Of a stretch of DNA of 64,000 bases, positions 42,929-52,900 are shown piece after piece (positions within the stretch are counted from its first letter, which is position 1; each line of letters begins with the position of its first letter). A program made the translations under genes and the position numbers. The notes under the pieces are model-generated. The model ran no database searches, was not told where the DNA came from, and saw only the letters and a list, made by a program, of their open reading frames with translations. The stretch is from Neptunomonas japonica JAMM 1380 (lineage in GTDB: Bacteria; Pseudomonadota; Gammaproteobacteria; Pseudomonadales; Balneatricaceae), in contig NZ_AP014546.1 of the NCBI RefSeq assembly GCF_016592555.1, forward strand, positions 744,001 through 808,000, in the 5' to 3' direction.

Positions 42929-44422
42929 ATGAATGCACCTTCTAAAATGAATGTACTGCTGGTCGATGATGATGATAAGCGTCGACAATCTGTCAGTACT
43001 ATCTTCAGCTTTCTTGGCGTTAATCATCAAATGATGACCTTCGTTGAGTGGTTTCAGAACAATCATATTAACTCTGACCTGAGCATGGCATTTATTGGGC
43101 GTTGCTTGTTACCGGTGTCGCTTGAAAAGCTAATAGCATCATTTAGGCATAAAGATGCGCAGACATCATTGTGTCTTTTAGAGCCGTGGGATGACATAGA
43201 GCAGTTAAGTGAGCGCTCTAAAGTTCAGCTGTTACGTGTGTTGGATGGCCCGTTGACTGAACATGTCTTGACAGATCTCCTGCATGAAGCACAGGTGCTC
43301 AAGGGAGGGAGTGAGGCTTTTGATCAATCTCTTTTTCCGCAGCTCATTGGTAAAAGTCAGCCCATGCAGAGCTTGAAGCAATCAATGATGCGTGTTGTTG
43401 ACCGTGATGTGAATGTTATGATCACGGGGGAGTCGGGCACAGGTAAAGAGGTAATCGCTCGCAGTTTGCATGATTACTCTAAAAGAGCGCCTGGGCCATT
43501 TGTTCCTGTGAATTGTGGCGCCATTGCACCTGAATTACTAGAAAGTGAGCTTTTTGGTCACGAAAAAGGTGCATACACAGGTGCGATCAGTGCGCGTGCT
43601 GGTCGATTTGAAATGGCAGATGGCGGAACCTTGTTTTTGGATGAAATTGGCGATATGCCTTTAGCCATGCAGGTGAAGTTATTACGTGTTTTACAAGAAC
43701 GATGTTTTGAGCGTGTTGGTGGCAGCAAAACCATAGAAGTCGATGTTCGTATTATTGCAGCCACACATAAAAACCTAGAAGAGATGATTCTCTCTGGTGA
43801 CTTTCGTGAAGATTTATATTATCGGCTCAATGTCTACCCCATTGAAACTCCGCCGTTACGTGAAAGAAAAGATGATGTGGTGATGTTGCTACATACCTTA
43901 GCGCAGCGTGCTGAAAAGCAGGGATTGGGGCGTTTGCGTTTTCATATTTCAGCATTGGATTCGTTGCAAAGGCACCCGTGGCCGGGGAATGTGCGTGAGC
44001 TTTCTAACTTAATAGAGCGCCTTGCTATTATGCATCCTGATGGTGTTGTGGGCGTTTCAGAGCTTCCCGCTAAATGCCGTCATATTTGTGAACCAGAACC
44101 CACTCGCTATCAAGCACAAAACTCTTTGCCTTTAGTCACGGGTGAAGTGAGCCCTACTCGTTTTATGGCGAACGATAGCGAAAAAACTGATGTTGTGGAT
44201 GAAACTCCCGTCTTTGCTACTGCTACCCCATCAATGGTTGTTCCTGCAGAAGGAATAGACCTTAAGCAATATATTGAGTCGATAGAGAAAGCATTAATAG
44301 CCGATGCCTTAGATAGAACAGGTTTTGTGGTAGCACGAGCTGCAGCACTGTTAATGATAAGACGAACCACTTTAGTAGAAAAAATGCGTAAGTTTGGTAT
44401 TCAGCGAGTATCAGATAAATGA
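42929..44422 (+). CDS. fleQ: Flagellar master regulator FleQ (sigma-54 activator)
   Basis: A 497-residue NtrC-type activator at the top of the flagellar cascade. An N-terminal FleQ domain (about 6-120, receiver-like but lacking a clear phosphorylation site), an AAA+ domain with Walker A GESGTGKE at 167-174, GAYTGA (instead of GAFTGA) at 214-219 and Walker B GGTLFLDE at 232-239, and a Fis-type HTH at the C-terminus. In Pseudomonas FleQ binds c-di-GMP and FleN; whether this one does is not shown. It overlaps fleS by 4 bp (ATGA). Confidence 0.95.
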   Translation: MNAPSKMNVLLVDDDDKRRQSVSTIFSFLGVNHQMMTFVEWFQNNHINSDLSMAFIGRCLLPVSLEKLIASFRHKDAQTSLCLLEPWDDIEQLSERSKVQLLRVLDGPLTEHVLTDLLHEAQVLKGGSEAFDQSLFPQLIGKSQPMQSLKQSMMRVVDRDVNVMITGESGTGKEVIARSLHDYSKRAPGPFVPVNCGAIAPELLESELFGHEKGAYTGAISARAGRFEMADGGTLFLDEIGDMPLAMQVKLLRVLQERCFERVGGSKTIEVDVRIIAATHKNLEEMILSGDFREDLYYRLNVYPIETPPLRERKDDVVMLLHTLAQRAEKQGLGRLRFHISALDSLQRHPWPGNVRELSNLIERLAIMHPDGVVGVSELPAKCRHICEPEPTRYQAQNSLPLVTGEVSPTRFMANDSEKTDVVDETPVFATATPSMVVPAEGIDLKQYIESIEKALIADALDRTGFVVARAAALLMIRRTTLVEKMRKFGIQRVSDK

Positions 44423-45501
44423 ATGAAATAGATCGTTTGAAGCAAGAGCTCGAAAACACTAAAGCCGAGCTAGAGAGCATAAAGCGCGTACGTGATCGCG
44501 AAATGGCGCACGGTGATTTACTCGCGGTTCGAATGCGTCAATTACTTGACCTATTACCTGCAGGCGTTATTTTAATTGATAACCAAGGTCTGGTATCGGA
44601 CTGCAACCCCGCTGCGGAGGATCTTTTAGGAACGCCTTTATTGGGCGAGCTTTGGATGCAAATTATTCAACGTAGTTTTGCACCTAAGAATGATGATGGT
44701 CATGAGATATCATTGAGAGATGGTCGGCGCGTTAGCCTTTTAACGAGAGCGATGAAAGATGAACCGGGGCAGTTGGTTTTATTAACGGACCAGACAGGTA
44801 CTAGGCTGCTACAGTCGCGTTTGTCTCAGTACCAACGTCTCTCTGAAATGGGACGCATGATGGCATCACTTGCTCATCAAGTAAGAACGCCACTTTCAGC
44901 GGCCCTGCTTTACACTGGCCACCTTGGTGCGGAAAGTATCACTGACCAACAGCGTATTAAGTTCTCTTTAAAAGTTAAATCAAGGCTCTTGCATTTAGAG
45001 CATCAAGTGCAGGATATGTTGCTTTTTGCTAGAGGAGAAACCAAATTAGATAATCGTGTTTCCAGTGACGCCTTGTTTCAAGCGATTGATGATGTGTTGG
45101 ATGTTCCACTGACACAATATGATGCAGATTGCGAACTGTCTAACAATGCCCGAGGCTACTGGCTACAGTGTAATCAGGAAACGCTTATTGGTGCTATTCT
45201 GAATCTGGTTAACAATGCATTGCAGGCAGCGGGTAATGAGTACCCTCTGCTTATAGAAGCACATATAGCAGAGCAAAATATTAACATCAGTGTGATTGAT
45301 AGAGGGCCGGGCATGGACGCTAACACTGTCGCGCAAGCGTTAGAGCCATTTTTCACGACGAAGTCTCATGGGACAGGTCTTGGCCTTGCTGTCGCTCAGG
45401 TGGTTGCTAAGGCGCATCATGGTAGCTTTACGTTAGTGTCTCAGCCGGGGCAAGGTACTGTAGCGCAATTTAGCTTGCCGTTTATTAAGCAAGGCGAATA
45501 A
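44419..45501 (+). CDS. fleS: Cytoplasmic sensor histidine kinase FleS
   Basis: A 360-residue kinase with an N-terminal coiled coil (1-30), a PAS domain (about 38-130), a HisKA domain with phospho-histidine H153 (SLAHQVRTPLS) and an ATPase domain with GPGMD and GTGLGLAVAQ. No transmembrane segment is visible, as in FleS/FlrB. It phosphorylates FleR encoded 47 bp downstream. Confidence 0.95.
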   Translation: MNEIDRLKQELENTKAELESIKRVRDREMAHGDLLAVRMRQLLDLLPAGVILIDNQGLVSDCNPAAEDLLGTPLLGELWMQIIQRSFAPKNDDGHEISLRDGRRVSLLTRAMKDEPGQLVLLTDQTGTRLLQSRLSQYQRLSEMGRMMASLAHQVRTPLSAALLYTGHLGAESITDQQRIKFSLKVKSRLLHLEHQVQDMLLFARGETKLDNRVSSDALFQAIDDVLDVPLTQYDADCELSNNARGYWLQCNQETLIGAILNLVNNALQAAGNEYPLLIEAHIAEQNINISVIDRGPGMDANTVAQALEPFFTTKSHGTGLGLAVAQVVAKAHHGSFTLVSQPGQGTVAQFSLPFIKQGE

Positions 45502-45548
45502 CCCATTTTTTTCATGTAGCTAGAACTTATAATAATTAGGAAGCAAAG

Positions 45549-46925
45549 ATGTCGCTAACGGTATTGGTTGTCGAGGATGATTTTGACTTGAGAGAAGCAC
45601 TAGTTGATACCCTCGAGCTTGCTGGAATAAGTGCCGTTGAGGCTGAAGATGGTGAGTCAGCTATCTTACGTTTAAAAAATAATACGATTGATATGGTGAT
45701 TTCTGATGTCAATATGCCGGGCATCGATGGTCATGCTTTACTTCAGTACGTGAAACAAAACTTGCCAGCTATTCCTATGTTATTAATGACGGCATTTGGT
45801 CAAGTCGATAAAGCGGTCGATGCCATTCGTGAGGGGGCTGTTGACTATCTATTGAAACCTTTCGAACCTGATGCGCTGATCAGTATTATTAACCAATACG
45901 CAGGTGGTGTTTCTAAACAATCTGGCGAGCCAGTGGCTGAAGAAGTGTCAAGCCAGCAGTTATTGCAATTGGCACGCCGTGTTGCTGATACTGCCTCTAC
46001 TGTTCTTATTACGGGTGAATCGGGTACCGGAAAAGAGGTTTTGGCTCGTTATATTCACGATCACTCGCAACGCTCGGATAAACCATTTATTGCCATTAAT
46101 TGTGCAGCTATTCCGGAAAATATGCTTGAGGCTATGTTATTTGGCCATGAGAAAGGTGCTTTTACGGGGGCTGTGGCCAGCCAATCAGGAAAATTTGAGC
46201 AAGCGAATGGCGGTACATTGCTGTTAGATGAAGTTACAGAGATGGATCTGGGGTTGCAGGCAAAATTACTTCGTGTCCTTCAAGAGCAAGAGGTTGAGCG
46301 GGTAGGTGGGCGAGCTGTTATCAAGCTCGATGTTCGCGTGCTCGCAACAACAAACCGACAGCTGGAGGCTGCGGTAGCTGAAGGTAAGTTTCGAGAAGAT
46401 TTGTACTATCGTTTAAATGTGTTCCCATTGCAGTGGTTGCCTTTGCGTGAACGCCGCGCTGATATTGTGCCTTTGGCGCAAGGTTTATTTGAAAAGCATT
46501 GCCAGAAGATGAAGCGCCCATCTGTTTGTTTGAGCAATGACGCTCAAGTAGCTCTGTCCCAGCATTCATGGCCAGGAAATGTTCGTGAGTTGGATAATGT
46601 TGTACAGCGAGCGCTCATTCTGCAAGCCGGTAATATTATTACTCCATCTGATCTGCATATGGTTACTGGTGCTATATCGTTGCAGGAAAACTTATCTTCT
46701 ATTAATGCGGATAAGTTGGTTGTTCAGGAAGAAGATGATTCAGGAAAATTGGGTAGTGATTTGCGTCAACATGAGTTCCAGTTAATTATTGATGCATTGA
46801 AAACATCCGGTGGAAGTCGAAAGGAAGCGGCTGAACGATTAGCGATTAGTCCTAGAACATTACGATATAAGCTGGCTAAGATTCGTGAATCCGGCTTGGA
46901 TTTGGATAAGTTGTTAGCAAAGTGA
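45549..46925 (+). CDS. fleR: Flagellar response regulator FleR (sigma-54 activator)
   Basis: A 458-residue response regulator: a receiver domain with acceptor D53 (ISDVNMPGIDG), T81 and K103; an AAA+ domain with Walker A GESGTGKE at 156-163, GAFTGA at 203-208 and Walker B GGTLLLDE; and a C-terminal Fis-type HTH (KEAAERLAISPRTLRYKL). It activates sigma-54 promoters of hook and basal-body genes, probably those at 25402, 29156 and 58846. The 219-bp gap to acs shows no gene or clear terminator. Confidence 0.95.
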   Translation: MSLTVLVVEDDFDLREALVDTLELAGISAVEAEDGESAILRLKNNTIDMVISDVNMPGIDGHALLQYVKQNLPAIPMLLMTAFGQVDKAVDAIREGAVDYLLKPFEPDALISIINQYAGGVSKQSGEPVAEEVSSQQLLQLARRVADTASTVLITGESGTGKEVLARYIHDHSQRSDKPFIAINCAAIPENMLEAMLFGHEKGAFTGAVASQSGKFEQANGGTLLLDEVTEMDLGLQAKLLRVLQEQEVERVGGRAVIKLDVRVLATTNRQLEAAVAEGKFREDLYYRLNVFPLQWLPLRERRADIVPLAQGLFEKHCQKMKRPSVCLSNDAQVALSQHSWPGNVRELDNVVQRALILQAGNIITPSDLHMVTGAISLQENLSSINADKLVVQEEDDSGKLGSDLRQHEFQLIIDALKTSGGSRKEAAERLAISPRTLRYKLAKIRESGLDLDKLLAK

Positions 46926-47144
46926 CTCGTGTGTTTCTATCAAATTAAGTTCTTTTATATCAATGATTTATAATCTACTGAGACTATTGAATGAGTCTAA
47001 ATAGACCAATGTCTAATTCAGGATTAAGCTCGTGGTTGGGTATAAATCTAGACTCTAATTCCGTATGTCGAACCCTTAGAGAATGATAATAAATGGGTAG
47101 ATAGGCGGATATATAATTAAAACAAGCAAGCTAAGGGCATCACC

Positions 47145-49094
47145 ATGAGCGAAAAGGTATATCCAGTCAGTCCAGAAGTGGCGGCACAGGCACATATTGA
47201 TAATGCAAAATATGAAGCGATGTATGAGCAGTCTATCAATGATCCGGATACATTTTGGGGCGAAGAAGGGAAGCGTCTTGATTGGTTCAAGCCATACACT
47301 AAAGTTAAGAACACTACTTTTGATCCGCACAATGTTGATATTCGTTGGTTTGAAGATGGTACCTTAAATGCTTCTTATAACTGTTTAGACCGTCATCTTG
47401 AAACGCGCGGTGATCAAGTCGCTATTATTTGGGAAGGTGACGACCCAAGTGAATCAGAAAATATTACATACCGAGATCTCTATGAGCGTGTTTGCCGCTT
47501 TTCTAATGCACTAAAAAGTCAGGGCGTTGAAAAAGGTGATGTTGTTACTCTATACATGCCAATGATTCCTGAAGCAGCAATCGCTATGTTGGCTTGTACG
47601 CGTATTGGTGCGGTTCACTCTATTGTTTTTGGTGGTTTCTCACCTGAAGCGTTGGCTGCTCGTATTGAAGGCGCAAGCTCAAAAGTAGTGGTAACGTCAA
47701 ACTACTCATTACGTGGTGGTAAAGTTGTCCCATTAAAAGCTAATGTGGATAAAGCGTTAGAGCACCCTGCTGCTGCGGCACATGTTGAAAGTGTTATTGT
47801 TGTTAAGCGTGTTGATCAAGATGTTGCTTGGAACGAAAAAGTTGATGTGTGGTACGAGGGGTTGGTTGCTGCTGCGTCTGCAGAATGTGCTCCAGAAGAG
47901 ATGGAAGCGGAAGCGCCGATGTTTATTCTTTACACATCTGGTTCAACAGGTGCGCCTAAAGGTTTGAAGCATACGACTGGTGGGTACATGGTTTATGCCG
48001 CTATGACGCATGAGTATGCTTTTGATTATAAAGAAGGCGATATCTACTGGTGTACAGCTGATGTTGGTTGGGTAACGGGTCATAGCTACATCGTTTACGG
48101 ACCGTTAGCAAACGGTGGTACTTCTTTGATGTTTGAAGGTGTTCCAAACTATCCTGATAACAGTCGTTTTGGTCGTGTTATTGAGAAACATAAAGTAAAC
48201 CAGTTATATACAGCCCCAACAGCTATTCGCTCATTAATGCAGCAAGGTGAAGATGTGCTGGGTGATTCAGACCTGTCTAGCTTGCGTATTCTTGGATCGG
48301 TTGGTGAGCCAATTAACCCAGAAGCATGGAACTGGTACCACCGTATCGTTGGGCAAGGTCGTTGCCCAATCGTTGATACGTGGTGGCAGACAGAAACAGG
48401 CGGTATGATGATTCTTCCTCTGCCAGGTGCTACCGCGCTTAAGCCTGGTTCTGCAACACGTCCTTTCTTTGGTGTACAGCCTGCACTGCTTGATGCAGAT
48501 GGAAATGAGTTGGAAGGTGCGGTTGACGGGAATCTTGTTCTTAAGGATTCTTGGCCTGGCCAGAGTCGCTCCATCTGGGGAGATCATGAGCGCTTTATTC
48601 AGACGTACTTCTCTACCTATAAAGGTGTTTATACAACTGGAGATGGCGCGCGTCGTGATGAAGATGGTTACTACTGGATTACAGGGCGTGTTGATGATGT
48701 TATTAACGTATCGGGACACCGTATGGGTACTGCTGAGGTAGAGTCTGCACTCGTAGCGCATCCTGCAGTTGCTGAAGCGGCGGTAGTCGGTTATCCGCAT
48801 GAACTTAAGGGGCAGGGTATATATGTTTATGTAACCTTGCAGTCAGGCTATGAGCAATCAGATGAGCTGATGAAAGAGCTTCGATTGCATGTTCGTAAAG
48901 AAATTGGCCCGATTGCTTCACCTGATTTGATTCAATTTTCACCCGGTATGCCTAAAACTCGTTCAGGTAAGATTATGCGCCGTATTTTGCGTAAAATTGC
49001 TGAAGATGACTTCGATGCTCTAGGTGATACCTCAACTTTGTCAGACCCAACTGTTGTTGATGATCTGATCGAAAACAGAATGAACCGTAAATAA
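47145..49094 (+). CDS. acs: Acetyl-CoA synthetase
   Basis: A 649-residue AMP-forming acetate-CoA ligase that activates acetate via acetyl-AMP. The P-loop motif [15 protein letters not shown], the WWQTETGG motif and the C-terminal [11 protein letters not shown] with the regulatory lysine K609 are present; the number is the same as in Salmonella Acs, where K609 is acetylated. CTAAGGG precedes the ATG. The next genes encode its known regulators CrbR/CrbS and an acetate-type symporter, defining an acetate module. Confidence 0.97.
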   Translation: MSEKVYPVSPEVAAQAHIDNAKYEAMYEQSINDPDTFWGEEGKRLDWFKPYTKVKNTTFDPHNVDIRWFEDGTLNASYNCLDRHLETRGDQVAIIWEGDDPSESENITYRDLYERVCRFSNALKSQGVEKGDVVTLYMPMIPEAAIAMLACTRIGAVHSIVFGGFSPEALAARIEGASSKVVVTSNYSLRGGKVVPLKANVDKALEHPAAAAHVESVIVVKRVDQDVAWNEKVDVWYEGLVAAASAECAPEEMEAEAPMFILYTSGSTGAPKGLKHTTGGYMVYAAMTHEYAFDYKEGDIYWCTADVGWVTGHSYIVYGPLANGGTSLMFEGVPNYPDNSRFGRVIEKHKVNQLYTAPTAIRSLMQQGEDVLGDSDLSSLRILGSVGEPINPEAWNWYHRIVGQGRCPIVDTWWQTETGGMMILPLPGATALKPGSATRPFFGVQPALLDADGNELEGAVDGNLVLKDSWPGQSRSIWGDHERFIQTYFSTYKGVYTTGDGARRDEDGYYWITGRVDDVINVSGHRMGTAEVESALVAHPAVAEAAVVGYPHELKGQGIYVYVTLQSGYEQSDELMKELRLHVRKEIGPIASPDLIQFSPGMPKTRSGKIMRRILRKIAEDDFDALGDTSTLSDPTVVDDLIENRMNRK

Positions 49095-49125
49095 GGTTGT
49101 TTCTTAATTACGTGTTAATTTAGTG

Positions 49126-49163
49126 AAAACTCCCTCTTCGGTTGATCTGTAGGGGGAGTTTTT
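49126..49163 (+). terminator. Terminator after acs
   Basis: Arms AAAACTCCC and GGGGAGTTTTT-like sequence around a 17-base region, ending in T residues. It lies 31 bp after the stop codon. Confidence 0.75.
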
Positions 49164-49176
49164 CGTTTATAGATGT

Positions 49177-49207
49177 TATTATTCAAGCCTTACAAGATTG
49201 AATAATA
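49177..49207. repeat. 10-bp perfect inverted repeat upstream of crbR
   Basis: Arms TATTATTCAA and TTGAATAATA separated by 11 bp. No T-run follows. Its position in the crbR leader, 36 bp before the start codon, suggests an operator or mRNA structure. Confidence 0.55.
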
Positions 49208-49242
49208 TGGATTTGGACGCGTCTGTGTCCGGGGGATAAAGC

Positions 49243-49911
49243 ATGCAGCTAGCCAGTAAAATCATTATTGCAGATGACCATCCGTTGTTTCGTGCGGCAT
49301 TACGCCAGGCAGTAACTCAGGCGATTGAGGGTGTTGAAATTGTAGAAGCCGATTCACTGGCGGCGGTGCAAGAAGCTGTTGTTCAGCACAGTGATGCAGA
49401 TTTAGTGCTACTTGATCTTCATATGCCGGGTACCCATGGATTTACTGGTTTGGTGTTTTTGCGAGGACAAAACCCAGGTATGCCAGTGGTAGTGGTTTCA
49501 GGAAGTGAAGAGGTCAGTGTTTTAAGACGTGCTATGGATTATGGTGCTTCTGGCTTTATTCCCAAATCAGCGCCACTTGAAACTATCTCAGAAGCGATCG
49601 TTGCCGTCCTTAAGGGTGAAGAATGGTTGCCGCGTGATATTACAGAGAACGGCACTGTTGATGTTAGTGAGGAAGAGCGAAAATTTGCAGCGGCTTTGGT
49701 TTCGTTAACGCCGCAGCAGTTTAGAGTGCTGACCATGCTGACAGAGGGCTTGCTGAATAAACAGATTGCCTATGAGTTGAATGTGTCAGAAGCAACGATT
49801 AAAGCACATGTTACCGCTATTTTGCGTAAATTGCGTGTGCATAGCCGTACGCAGGCTGTTATTGCTGCCCAGCGCTTGAGTGTTGATCCTGCGCGTACAG
49901 AAATGGAATAG
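49243..49911 (+). CDS. crbR: LuxR/NarL-type response regulator CrbR
   Basis: A 222-residue response regulator: receiver domain with acceptor D58 (LVLLDLHMPG) and a C-terminal LuxR-type HTH (about 152-215, LTPQQFRVLTMLTEGLLNKQ...). It is adjacent to acs and convergent with the CrbS-type kinase gene. In Vibrio and Pseudomonas CrbS/CrbR (MxtR/ErbR) activates acs and the acetate symporter genes; the context here is the same, so the assignment is by family and neighbourhood. Confidence 0.88.
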   Translation: MQLASKIIIADDHPLFRAALRQAVTQAIEGVEIVEADSLAAVQEAVVQHSDADLVLLDLHMPGTHGFTGLVFLRGQNPGMPVVVVSGSEEVSVLRRAMDYGASGFIPKSAPLETISEAIVAVLKGEEWLPRDITENGTVDVSEEERKFAAALVSLTPQQFRVLTMLTEGLLNKQIAYELNVSEATIKAHVTAILRKLRVHSRTQAVIAAQRLSVDPARTEME

Positions 49912-49931
49912 TCTGCAAGTTCGCGATAATG

Positions 49932-49957
49932 AAGCACCCTGTTGGGTGCTTTTTTTA
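49932..49957. terminator. Bidirectional terminator between crbR and crbS
   Basis: Arms AAGCACCC and GGGTGCTT around a TGTT loop, with seven T residues on the plus strand. The last bases overlap the crbS stop codon (minus strand). It separates two convergent genes. Confidence 0.85.
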
Positions 49958-52900
49958 TGCCGATTTACTAGCTGAGACAAGCTTGTTAATCATAGCGCGT
50001 AATGCGGCTGGTTTAATTGGCTTGGTCAGTAGTTGGGCGCCAAAGTTATTAATTTCCTCTTTTACTTCATCGGTACGGTCTGCTGTAATGACAAGAGCAG
50101 GGATTTCTTTCCCCCACAGCGTGTAAAGCTCATTAAGTGCCATGATACCTGTGTCTAGTTCATTTAAATGGTAGTCCACAAGAGTAATGTCGGGAAGAGG
50201 TGCTGCTTCGTTGTTGTATAAGTTGGCAGCTGCCTCAATAGACGCAGCTGTATAAGTGTCACAGCCCCAGCCTTGAAGTAGTGCTGACATGCCTTCTAGT
50301 ATTTTAGGTTCATTATCAATAATGAGTGCGGTGGTGCCATTGAGCGTTTTGCTTCTTATCCAGCCACGTTGCTCTGGTTTTGATTGCACTTCTTTGGCGG
50401 GGTCGCCCAGAGGTATTGTTATACTGAAAACAGTTCCTTGGCCAGGCCAGGAGCGCACGCTGATCTTATGTTTTAACATTTTGGCGATACGGTCAGTGAT
50501 AGCTAACCCTAAACCAAGCCCCTGTACTTTTGAGTGTTTAGGGTTGTTGATGCGTTTGAATTCTTCAAATACCTCATGAAGCTTTTCTTTAGGTATGCCA
50601 ACGCCGGTATCCCATACTTCGATACGTAGCTGTTGGCCTATACGTCGACATCCTAAGAGTACTTTGCCATCTTGTGTGTAGCGCAAAGCATTGGAGAGAA
50701 AGTTTTGCAGAATTCTTCTTAATAATTTTTGGTCAGAAGCAACGATTTGGTAGCAATGAACGTAGCGAAAAGCTAAGGCTTTTTCCTGTGTGAGTGCGGC
50801 AAACTCTGTGCTTAAGTTGCTAAAGAGTGAGTCTAATGAGAAGTGTGTAATAACAGGCTCAAGAGCGCCGGCATCAAGTTTTGATATGTCCAAAATAGTA
50901 GTGATAAGCTCTTCAGCTGCTTTCAGAGAGCCGTCTAGGTTGTCTACTAGTTGTGTAGTGCTTGGTGATGAGTGGCTTTGCTGGGCTAGAGCAGAAGTGA
51001 ACAGTCGAGCTGCATTTAATGGCTGTAGTAGGTCATGACTTGCGGCGGCTAAGAATCGAGTTTTACCTAAGTTAGCGGCTTCGGCGTCGCTTTTTGCTTG
51101 GCGCAATTCATCTTCCATTAGGGCTCGAATGGTGTTTTCTTTTCGAAGTTCTTTGTTTACAACTGAGAGGGCGTGGGTACGTTCTTTCACGCGTTGCTCA
51201 AGCGTCTCATTGGTTATTTGTAAGGCTATTTCGGCATCGCGCCGCTCAGTAATATCTTGATAAAGAGTGAAATAGCCTAGTACATCGCCATATTCTCCTA
51301 CATGAGGAATATACGTGACTTCGGCAAAACGTTTGGCACTATTTTGTGAAGGTAGATCAGTCTCAAATTTTTGGCGGTTTCCATTTAGAGCTTGTTGGAT
51401 GAAATCTTTTCTTTTCGCATACTCTGTTGCATCAAGTATTTTATAAGCCGGTTTGCCAATCATTGTGTCGCGTTCCATGCCAAATGCTTCAGCGTAGGCT
51501 TTGTTGACAAAAAGATAGCGCCTCTCTGTATCTAGGTAGGCAATTAATACCGGGACATTGTCAGTGTATATTCTAATATTGTGTTCACTCTCACGCAGTG
51601 CTTCTTCAACGCGTTTGTGTTGAGTGATATCCATGTAGGTATTTACGTACCCTCCATTGGGAGTTGGATTGTCGCGAACTTCTAGAACCGTTCCATCAGG
51701 TCGGTATCTTTCGTAACGGTGCGGGCGACCTGATTTGATACTATCAAGTCGTTTGCTTATCTGCTCCTCGATATTCCCAGGCCCGTACTCTCCTTTGAGA
51801 GCGTTGTATCGGAATATTTCTTCGATAGAGCGCCCCACGCAAATCAGGCCTTCAGGGTAGTTAAACATTTGTAAGTAAGGTCGATTCCATGCGACTAATC
51901 TGAGTTGCTGGTCGACTACGCTAATTCCTAAGCCTATGTTCTCAATGGTGGACTGCAGTAGTGAACGGTTAAACCTTAATGCTTGAGATGCTTCATCGAC
52001 AATGGAAACAACATCACCTATCTGCATGTCTTTTCCGCGAAGAGTGGAGGCAATAACTATACGTGCCGAAGACGCACCTATTACACCAGCCAAAAGACGC
52101 TCTGTAAAATTGTTGAGTTCCGGGGTGGCTTTATCACCCGACAGTGGTGGCTCTTCGTTGCGTTGTAATGCGTAACCGGTGAAGGCGTGCTGAGTGCGAC
52201 TGAGCCCAAGAAAACGCTCTGTAAGCATTTGTAAGTCACCAACAGTTACTGTGCTGTGTTGGCGTGATGGAATTGTTAAGTCTTTATTATAAACATCTAC
52301 AAAAGCACTAGCTTGAATACGATCTGTGAGTCTTTGTGAGGTGTATTGAGATACGATGACGTACAGAGTGATATTTGTGATGAGACTCCACAGTACACCG
52401 TGCGTGAGCGGGTCTAGGTTGTTGATGCCAAATAAAGCCGTAGGCGTAAGGATTAGATAATCAAATAAGCCGTTTTGTAAAAAATGCGGTGAGATAATGT
52501 TGGCGTTGATCAGAGTGGGGATGACTAGTGTGTAAATCCATAAAAGTAACCCTGCCGTCATGCCGACAAGAGCACCTTGGCGTGAACCCTTTTTCCAAAA
52601 AATACCGCCAAGTAATGCGGGCATAAATTGCGCTATCGCAACAAACGCAAGCAGACCGAAGGAAGATAGTGGGCCTTGGTTGCCAAGAATTCGATAATAG
52701 AAATATGCCATCAGTAATAATGTGATGATAGTTAGGCGTCTCACTTTTAACAGAAGGGCACCTAAGTCGTTACTCTGTGAGAGTTTTAGGCTGGATATCC
52801 TGAAGAGCAGAGGCATTATTATGTCGTTACACACCATGGTGGATAGCGTAATACTGGCAACAATTACCATGCTAGTTGCTGCTGACAGGCCACCTATAAA

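Noticed and set aside
46926..47144. Promoter of acs (TATAAT near 46969 and an A/T-rich TATAATT near 47111)
   Set aside because: Neither has a convincing -35 element at the proper distance, so I did not list one.
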